From: Streptosporangiaceae bacterium
Lineage (GTDB): Bacteria > Actinomycetota > Actinomycetes > Streptosporangiales > Streptosporangiaceae
DNA: 9,789 nucleotides
Assembly: GCA_030050125.1 (NCBI GenBank)
Contig: JASIJN010000232.1
Coordinates: 1-9,789, forward strand
Reading direction: 5' to 3'
Shown: positions 1 to 5,600 of the stretch, piece after piece
How positions within the stretch are numbered: position 1 is the stretch's first letter
Layout: each line of letters begins with the position of its first letter
The notes under the pieces: generated by a model
The model's input: the letters and a program-made list of their open reading frames with translations, nothing else
Databases searched by the model: none
What the model was told of the DNA's origin: nothing
Program-made: the position numbers and the translations under genes

Positions 1-238
1 TGTAGCCCTGCATCCGGCGCCGCCGGACCAGAGCGTCGATCAGGGTGTGGTCGAGCGCGTGGCCGATGTGCAGCGATCCGGTCACGTTGGGCGGCGGGAT
101 GACGATCGAGAAGGCGGGCGCGGCCGAAGAGGCGTCGGCGGCGAACAGGCCGCGCTCCTCCCAGAGCCGGTACCGGCGGCCTTCCACCTCGGCCGGCGCG
201 TACTGCGGAGGAAGCTCGACAGGGTGCGGTGCAGTCAC
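1..238 (-). CDS. valS: Valyl-tRNA synthetase, N-terminal fragment (cut by window edge)
   Basis: Class I aminoacyl-tRNA synthetase that charges tRNA-Val with valine in the cytoplasm. Only the first 79 codons are inside the window; the family is normally about 850-950 residues. The reading frame starts at a GTG (238-236) and gives [20 protein letters not shown], followed by an [11 protein letters not shown] segment, then the ATP-binding signature [13 protein letters not shown] with HIGH at residues 57-60, then a VRRRRMQGY segment at the edge. The [10 protein letters not shown](I/M)GHAL block followed by RMQGY is typical of ValS rather than IleS or LeuS (family knowledge). No Shine-Dalgarno sequence precedes the GTG. 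Instead a TAGACT box lies 7 nt upstream, which suggests a leaderless mRNA. No in-frame ATG, GTG or TTG was found in the roughly 40 bases upstream, so this start is favoured. The gene stands 179 bp downstream of prfB on the same strand. Confidence 0.93.
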   Translation of the reverse strand, partial: MTAPHPVELPPQYAPAEVEGRRYRLWEERGLFAADASSAAPAFSIVIPPPNVTGSLHIGHALDHTLIDALVRRRRMQGY

Positions 239-245
239 GCCACGG

Positions 246-251
246 AGTCTA
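246..251 (-). promoter_or_regulatory. Putative -10 box of a leaderless valS promoter
   Basis: Read on the minus strand the box is TAGACT (251 to 246), matching the actinobacterial TAnnnT -10 consensus. It is followed by exactly 7 nt and then the valS GTG at 238, so transcription would start at or next to the start codon. A CTGACG hexamer at 273-268, 16 nt further upstream, resembles a TTGAC-type -35 element. No purine-rich ribosome binding site lies between box and start. The match is seen in the sequence; the leaderless interpretation is inference. Confidence 0.5.
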
Positions 252-275
252 GTGGCCGTAGCCGGCGCGTCAGAT

Positions 276-327
276 GCAGGCGGAAGGTGTGCGGCGACGC
301 CCGACCGCAAGCGGAAGGTGTGAGGCG
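276..327. repeat. Imperfect direct repeat, two 21-bp copies 31 bp apart
   Basis: Positions 276-296 and 307-327 share the core GCGGAAGGTGTG and agree at 19 of 21 positions, differing at 279/310 and 292/323. The repeat lies in the non-coding gap between prfB and valS, just upstream of the putative valS promoter. It could be a tandem duplication remnant or a pair of binding sites; nothing here decides between them. Confidence 0.6.
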
Positions 328-350
328 GCGAAGCCGGCGCCAGCCGCGAC

Positions 351-369
351 GGCCGGCCGGAGGCCGGCC
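351..369. terminator. Perfect 8-bp GC hairpin between prfB and valS
   Basis: GGCCGGCC (351-358), a 3-nt spacer, then GGCCGGCC (362-369). The 8-mer is self-complementary, so the two arms form a perfect 8-bp stem. It lies about 49 nt beyond the prfB stop in the direction of prfB transcription. There is no T-run after it, as is common for GC-rich actinobacterial hairpins, so a terminator role is plausible but unproven. The arms could also pair within themselves. Confidence 0.4.
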
Positions 370-395
370 CGAGCGGATGGCACGCGGGGGGGTCT

Positions 396-413
396 GGGGG
401 GGTCGTCCCCCCG
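396..413 (-). terminator. G-tract hairpin directly after the prfB stop
   Basis: In the prfB transcript, 4 nt after the TGA, the sequence reads CGGGGGGACGACCCCCCC: a 6-bp G/C stem with an ACGA loop. A second C7 tract (386-392) follows and could compete as the 3' arm. No U-run is present. Its position immediately after the stop suggests transcript end formation or 3'-end protection (inference). A closely similar hairpin occurs at 7603-7620. Confidence 0.45.
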
Positions 414-417
414 AATG

Positions 418-1521
418 TCACTGCCCCTGGGTCCGCAGCCAGCGGATCTCGGCCTCGATGAAGTCGTCGATCTCGCCGTCCATCACCGCGGCGGTGTTCC
501 CGGTCTCGTAGCCGGTCCGCAGGTCCTTGATGTTCTGGTACGGGTGCAGCACGTAGTTGCGGATCTGGGTGCCCCAGCTCCCGGCGTGATCGCCGCGCAG
601 CTCGGCCATCTTGGCCAGCTGCTCCTCCCGCTTGCGCTCGAGCAGCTTGGCCTGGAGCACCGCCATCGCGCTGGCCCGGTTCTGGATCTGGCTGCGCTCG
701 TTCTGGCAGGAGACCACGATCCCGGTCGGCAGGTGGGTGATCCGGACCGCCGAGTCGGTGGTGTTCACCCCCTGGCCGCCGGGGCCGCTGGAGCGGAACA
801 CGTCGACCCGGATCTCGTCCTCGGGGACCTCGATGTGGTCGGCCTGCTGGACGACCGGTATCACGTCGACGCCCGCGAACGAGGTCTGCCGGCGGCCCTG
901 GTTGTCGTACTTGGAGATGCGGACCATGCGGTGCGTGCCGTGCTCGCCGCGCAGGGTGCCGTAGGCGTACGGGGCCTTCACGGCGAACGTGGTGGACTTG
1001 ATCCCCGCCTCCTCCGCGTAGGAGGTGTCGTAGATCTCGGTGGAGAAGCCGTGCCGCTCGGCCCAGCGCAGGTAGATCCGGCGCAGGCCCTCGGCCCAGT
1101 CGGCCGCGTCGGCCCCGCCCGCCTGCGCGTTGATCGTGATCAGCGCCTCGCGCGCGTCGTACTCGCCGGACAGCAGCGTCCTGATCTCCAGCTGGTCGAT
1201 CTCCTTGCGGAGGTAGGCCAGGTCACGGGAGGCCTCCTCCCTGGCCGCCTCGTCGTGGTAGCTGTCGGCGAGCTCGAACATCGTCTTGGTGTCTTCCAGG
1301 CGGCGGTGCAGGCCTTCCAGGCGGGCCAGCTCTCCGTCGAGATAGGACAGCCGGCGGGTGACAGCCTGCGCCTGCTCCTGGTCCTCCCACAGCCCAGGCT
1401 CGCCGGCGCGCTCGCGCAGCCCGTCGGCCTCCTTCCGCATGGCGTCAGGGCCAAGGACAGCTTCTACAGTGGCGAGTTTCGATGACAGTTCCGAGATTTC
1501 GCCCGCAGGGTCCGTAGCCAT
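418..1521 (-). CDS. prfB: Peptide chain release factor 2 (RF2) with atypical SKY tripeptide
   Basis: Class I release factor of 367 residues, the usual length, which in the family reads UGA and UAA in the ribosomal A site and triggers peptidyl-tRNA hydrolysis. The N-terminal part (about 1-110) is a helical domain rich in Glu, Arg and Leu. The GGQ catalytic motif is at residues 248-250 in [20 protein letters not shown], followed by the conserved [10 protein letters not shown] block. The C-terminal part has [14 protein letters not shown]. At residues 203-205, where RF2 normally carries the stop-codon-reading Ser-Pro-Phe, the sequence reads Ser-Lys-Tyr ([17 protein letters not shown]). The flanking residues are conserved and in register. 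The ORF is continuous from ATG 1521, so the programmed +1 frameshift known from E. coli prfB is absent. The gene ends in TGA, one of RF2's own codons. A TAGGCT box 7 nt before the ATG and the lack of a Shine-Dalgarno sequence suggest leaderless transcription. The dehydratase gene is divergent. Confidence 0.96.
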   Translation of the reverse strand: MATDPAGEISELSSKLATVEAVLGPDAMRKEADGLRERAGEPGLWEDQEQAQAVTRRLSYLDGELARLEGLHRRLEDTKTMFELADSYHDEAAREEASRDLAYLRKEIDQLEIRTLLSGEYDAREALITINAQAGGADAADWAEGLRRIYLRWAERHGFSTEIYDTSYAEEAGIKSTTFAVKAPYAYGTLRGEHGTHRMVRISKYDNQGRRQTSFAGVDVIPVVQQADHIEVPEDEIRVDVFRSSGPGGQGVNTTDSAVRITHLPTGIVVSCQNERSQIQNRASAMAVLQAKLLERKREEQLAKMAELRGDHAGSWGTQIRNYVLHPYQNIKDLRTGYETGNTAAVMDGEIDDFIEAEIRWLRTQGQ

Positions 1522-1528
1522 GCCGGAA

Positions 1529-1534
1529 AGCCTA
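1529..1534 (-). promoter_or_regulatory. Putative -10 box of a leaderless prfB promoter
   Basis: TAGGCT on the minus strand (1534 to 1529) fits TAnnnT and is followed by exactly 7 nt and then the prfB ATG at 1521, the same spacing as at valS. The 7 nt (TTCCGGC) hold no ribosome binding site. I see no good -35 hexamer at 16-18 nt; the nearest TTG-like text is not at standard spacing. The leaderless reading is inference. Confidence 0.5.
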
Positions 1535-1582
1535 CGTCAGGCTGGCATGTCCGCTTGTCGCCATGCCAGGTTCCGCCCAAGC

Positions 1583-1588
1583 TATCGT
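1583..1588 (+). promoter_or_regulatory. Possible -10 box for the dehydratase gene
   Basis: TATCGT fits the TAnnnT consensus and lies in the roughly 110-bp divergent region, one of the least GC-rich stretches of the window. A transcript from it would begin near 1595 and have a leader of about 40 nt before the first possible in-frame start at 1636. No convincing -35 element stands at 16-18 nt upstream, so this is a weak call. Confidence 0.25.
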
Positions 1589-1606
1589 TTGCAAAGGAGA
1601 CAAACG
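1586..1606. repeat. Inverted repeat CGTTTG-N9-CAAACG in the divergent region
   Basis: Two perfect 6-bp arms (1586-1591 and 1601-1606) enclose a 9-nt centre containing AAGGAGA. The left arm overlaps the possible TATCGT -10 box. It could be a 21-bp operator for a dimeric repressor, or an RNA hairpin that hides a ribosome-binding-like sequence in its loop. No canonical start codon stands 5-10 nt after AAGGAGA; the nearest ATG, at 1616, opens a 20-codon frame that does not enter the dehydratase. Confidence 0.35.
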
Positions 1607-1635
1607 TTAGCGACTATGTCGGGGAGTGATCACAG

Positions 1636-2640
1636 ATTTCGGTTGATATCGGTCAGGAGGAGCCCGAGGCCGGCCTGACATTTGACCGGGTCCAGGCCGC
1701 CGCCGCCCGGCTGTCGGGCGTCGCCCACCGTACCCCGCTGTTGCAGTCGACCGCCCTGAACGCCCGGTGCGGCGCCCAGGTGTGGCTCAAGGCCGAGCCG
1801 TTCCAGCGCAGCGGCTCGTTCAAGTTCCGCGGCGCCTACAACCGCCTCAGCCTGCTGTCCGCGGCCGAACGCGAGCGCGGGGTGGTGGCGTACTCCTCCG
1901 GCAACCACGGGGGCGCCGTCGCGCTCGCCGCCTCGCTGCTGGGCATCCACGCGGTGGTGGTCGTCCCGGCCACGGGCTCGCCGGCCAAGCTGGCCGCGAT
2001 CGAGGGCTACGGCGCCGAACTGCGCCGCTACGACCCGGCCACCGAGCGCCGGGAGGCGGTGGCCGCCGACCTGGCCGAGCAGCGGTCGCTGACGATCATC
2101 AGGCCGTTCGACGACTACGACGTGATGGCCGGGCAGGGCACGCTGGGCGTGGAACTGGCCGAGCAGGCGGGCGAGCTCGACCTGGTCCTGGTGCCGATCG
2201 GCGGCGGCGGGCTGGCCGCGGGCGTCAGCACCGCGATCACCGCGCTGCGGCCGGGGACCGCGATCGTCGGGGTCGAACCGGCCCGGGCCGACGACACCCG
2301 CCGGTCGCTGCGCGCGGGCCACCGGATCACCCTGGACCGGGTGGACACGATCGCGGACGGGCTGCGGGCCTCCACGCCCGGAGAGCGCACGTTCGCCGTC
2401 AACCGCCGGCTGCTCGAGGACGTGGTCGCCGTCGAGGAGACCGCGATCGTGGAGGCCATGCGGTTCTGCTTCACCAGGCTCAAGATCGTGGTCGAGCCCA
2501 GCGGGGCGGTGCCGCTGGCCGCGCTGCTCTCGGGCGCGGTAGCGCCGGGCAGGCGGACCGCGGTCGTGCTGTCCGGCGGCAACATCGACCCCGCGGACTT
2601 CGCGGCCCTGCTGGCCCCGCCCGGCGGGATGGTGGGCTAG
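1636..2640 (+). CDS. PLP-dependent threonine/serine dehydratase, short form without ACT domain; start uncertain
   Basis: Fold-type II PLP enzyme of the threonine dehydratase/serine racemase family, which converts threonine to 2-oxobutanoate or serine to pyruvate with release of ammonia. With the ATT start proposed here (334 aa), the Schiff-base lysine is residue 63 in RSGSFKFRGAYN, the SSGNHG loop is at 87-92, and the glycine-rich phosphate-binding loop IGGGGLAAG begins at 188. Toward the C-terminus VEPSGAVPLAAL is conserved. The protein ends there with no ACT-like regulatory domain, so it resembles short TdcB-type or serine racemase-type enzymes rather than long allosteric IlvA; substrate preference cannot be told. 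Homology clearly begins by LTFDRVQAAAARLSGVAHRT (from 1675), yet between the in-frame stop at 1627 and TTG 1741 there is no ATG, GTG or TTG. ATT 1636, 9 nt after GGGGAG, or CTG 1675, 5 nt after GAGG, are the candidates. TTG 1741 would remove conserved residues. The gene is convergent with gdh. Confidence 0.88.
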   Translation: MSVDIGQEEPEAGLTFDRVQAAAARLSGVAHRTPLLQSTALNARCGAQVWLKAEPFQRSGSFKFRGAYNRLSLLSAAERERGVVAYSSGNHGGAVALAASLLGIHAVVVVPATGSPAKLAAIEGYGAELRRYDPATERREAVAADLAEQRSLTIIRPFDDYDVMAGQGTLGVELAEQAGELDLVLVPIGGGGLAAGVSTAITALRPGTAIVGVEPARADDTRRSLRAGHRITLDRVDTIADGLRASTPGERTFAVNRRLLEDVVAVEETAIVEAMRFCFTRLKIVVEPSGAVPLAALLSGAVAPGRRTAVVLSGGNIDPADFAALLAPPGGMVG

Positions 2641-2650
2641 CGGCCTAGCC
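2635..2650. repeat. Palindrome carrying the stop codons of two convergent genes
   Basis: GGCTAG (2635-2640), 4 nt, CTAGCC (2645-2650) form a perfect 6-bp stem. The TAG of the dehydratase (2638-2640) and the TAG of gdh (2647-2645, minus strand) sit symmetrically in the two arms, with only 4 bp between the genes. An alternative 7-bp stem pairs 2619-2625 with 2648-2654. Either could act as a weak bidirectional transcript end, but there is no U-run and no free intergenic space. Confidence 0.4.
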
Positions 2651-5600
2651 GGGCAGCGAGCTCGCGGTCACCAGGGTGCGGACGGCCCGGACCGCCACCG
2701 AGAGCGTGGCCACGGTGAACCGGTCGGTCTGCCAGATCTCGGTCAGCGTCTGGCCCGCCCGGCGCACCGCCGAGTCGTTGCGTTCGACCCAGGCGGCCAG
2801 CCGCTGGTCCGGGCTGCCCGGCCCGGTCACCCCGAGCACGTCGGCGGCCAGCGCCGCGTGCGCGCTGTACAGGTCGTCGCGCAGCGCCGCCCGGGCCATC
2901 GTGTTCCACCGGTCGTCGCGCGGCAGCGCGGTGATCCGGTCCCGCAGCCGGGTGATCTGCAGCCGGTCCGCCAGGTCGAAGTAGACCTCCGCGGTCTCCT
3001 CGACCGGCCGCCCGATCCGCGCCGCGATGTCGACGATGTCGAACGCCGCGTAGGCCGGCACCATGGCCGCGGTCCGCTCGGCCAGCCCCAGCGGCACCCC
3101 GCGGGAGGTGAACGAGTCCCGGCGCTCGTCGAATCCGGTCAGGTCGCTCCCGGTGAGCAGTTTGGGCAGGCCGGAGCCCACGGTCAGCACGCCGTCGGCC
3201 AGGAAGTCGATCGTGGCCTGGATGTCGAACGGCGGGCGCCGGTTGTGCAGCAGCCACCGCACGGCCCGCTCGGTCAGCTTGCGGCCCTCCAGCGCGAGCA
3301 GGATCTGCACCGAGGTGTCCACCAGCCCGTCCAGCGCCTCGACCTGGCTCCAGAAGCCGGCCATGTCGAACACATCCCGGGCCACCAGCCAGGCCGCGGT
3401 GATATCCGGGACCGATGCGCCCGTTTCCTCGTTCAGCCGGAACGCGAACGTCGTCCCCGATCGATCGACCATGTCGTTGACCACGGCCGTGGTGATGATC
3501 TCCCGGTGCAGGCGGTGTGACCCCATCCGGGCGGCATAGCGCTCCCGAAGCGGTGCCGGGAAATAGTCGGTCAGCACCCGGCGCAGGTACGGGTCATCGG
3601 GCAGGCCGGAGGCGAGCAGCTCCTGCCCAGCGGCGATCTTGGTCTGGGCGAGCAGGACGGAGAACTCCGGCCCGGTCAGGCCGGTACCGGCCGACCGGCG
3701 CTCGGCGATCTCCTTGTCCCCGGGCAGCACGTCCAGCCGCCGGCTGATCCGGTGGTCGCGCTCCAGCTTGCGGATGTAGCGGGCGTGCACGTGCAGCATC
3801 TGCCCCGCCTGGGCCCGGGCCGCGGCCAGGGTCCGGTTCTGCTGGTAGTTGTGCACCAGCACCAGGCTGGCCACCTCGCCGGTCATCTCGTGCAGCAGCG
3901 GGCCCCGGTCGGCGGGCGCCAGCTCGCCGTCGCGGACCACGCCGTCCAGCAGGATCTTGATGTTGACCTCGTGGTCCGAGGTGTCCACGCCCGCGGAGTT
4001 GTCGATGAAGTCGGTGTTCACCAGCCCGCCGCCCAGCGCGTACTCGACCCTGGCCTCCTGGGTCAGGCCCAGGTTGCCGCCCTCGCCGACCACGCGCGCC
4101 CGCAACTCCGACGCGTCCACCCGGACCGCGTCGTTCGTCCGGTCTCCGGCGTCCGCGTCCGTCTGCGTGGTCGCCTTGACGTAGGTGCCGATCCCGCCGT
4201 TCCAGAGCAGGTCCACCGGGGCGCGCAGCACGGCCGAGATCAGCTGGTCCGGCGACAGCGCCGCCAGGCCGGGCTCGAGGCCGAGCGCCATCCGGGCCTG
4301 CGGCGAGACCGGGACCGACTTGGCCGTCCGCGGCCACACGCCGCCGCCCTCGGAGATCAGCGACGGTTCGTAGTCGGCCCAGGAGGACCGCTCGAGCGCG
4401 AACAGCCGCTGCCGCTCGGCGAAGCTGGCCCTCGGGTCGGGGTCGGGGTCGATGAACACGTGCCGGTGGTCGAACGCCGCGACCAGCCGGATGTGCTCGG
4501 ACAGCAGCATGCCGTTGCCGAACACGTCGCCGGACATGTCGCCGATCCCGACCACGGTGAAGTCGGTCTGGTCGACGTCGATCCCCAGGGTCTGGAAGTG
4601 ATACCTGACCGACTCCCACGCGCCCCGCGCGGTGATCCCCATCTTCTTGTGGTCGTAGCCCTCCGATCCGCCGGAGGCGAACGCATCCCCGAGCCAGAAG
4701 CCGCGGCTCTGCGCGATCTCGTTCGCGGTGTCGGAGAACGTCGCGGTGCCCTTGTCGGCGGCCACCACGAGGTAGGGGTCGTCCCGGTCCAGGCGGACCA
4801 CCCGCACGGGCGGCACCACGTGCCCGGCCTCGATGTTGTCGGTGACATCCAGCATCGCGCTGATGAAGTAGCGGTAGCAGGCGAGCACCTCGCCCTGGTA
4901 GGCCTCACGGTCGCCGGGGTCGGGCAGCTGCTTGCAGACGAAGCCGCCCTTGGCGCCGGACGGCACGATGACCGAGTTCTTCACCTCCTGCGCCTTGGCC
5001 AGGCCCAGGATCTCGGTGCGGAAATCCTCCCGCCGGTCCGACCAGCGCAGCCCTCCCCTGGCCACGTCGGCGAACCTGAGATGCACCGCCTCGAACCTCG
5101 GCGAATAGACGAACAGCTCGAACGCCGGCCGCGGTGCGGGCAGGTCGGGCACCCGCGCGGCGTCGAGCTTGACCACCAGGTAGGGGGCGGCCGGCGCGGG
5201 CGGCGGCGGGTCTGTGAAGTAGTTGGTCCGCAGCGTGGCCTGGATGAGGCCCCAGTAGGCGCGCAGGATGCGGTCCTGGTCGAGGCTGGCGACCTCGTCA
5301 AGCTCACCCCGGATCTCCTCGGCGATGGCCTCGCTGCGCTCGCCCTCCCCCAGCTGGCGGTCGGGGTCGAACCGCGACTCGAACAGCCGCACCAGCAGCC
5401 GGGTGACGGTGATGTTCGACCGCAGCACGCGCTCGATATAGCTCTGGCTGAACGTGCTGCCCGCCTGACGCAGGTACTTGGCGTACGCGCGCAGCACCAC
5501 CACCTGCCGCCAGGTCAGGTGACCGTCCAGGACCAGCGCGTTGAACGCGTCGTCCTCGACGTCGCCGTGCCAGAGCGCGGTCAGCGCGCTCTCGAACAGC

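Noticed and set aside
274..1485. A 403-codon plus-strand open frame opposite prfB
   Set aside because: It is antisense to a well-supported RF2 gene, has repetitive low-complexity composition and no ribosome binding site or domain.
418..1521. Programmed +1 frameshift in prfB
   Set aside because: The frame is continuous from ATG 1521 through the N-terminal domain with no internal TGA, so the E. coli-type autoregulatory frameshift is absent.
1358..1678. A plus-strand frame running out of prfB through ATG 1616
   Set aside because: It is mostly antisense to prfB. The part from ATG 1616 is only 20 codons, with no match to the dehydratase, although ATG 1616 remains a possible start if an indel error exists.
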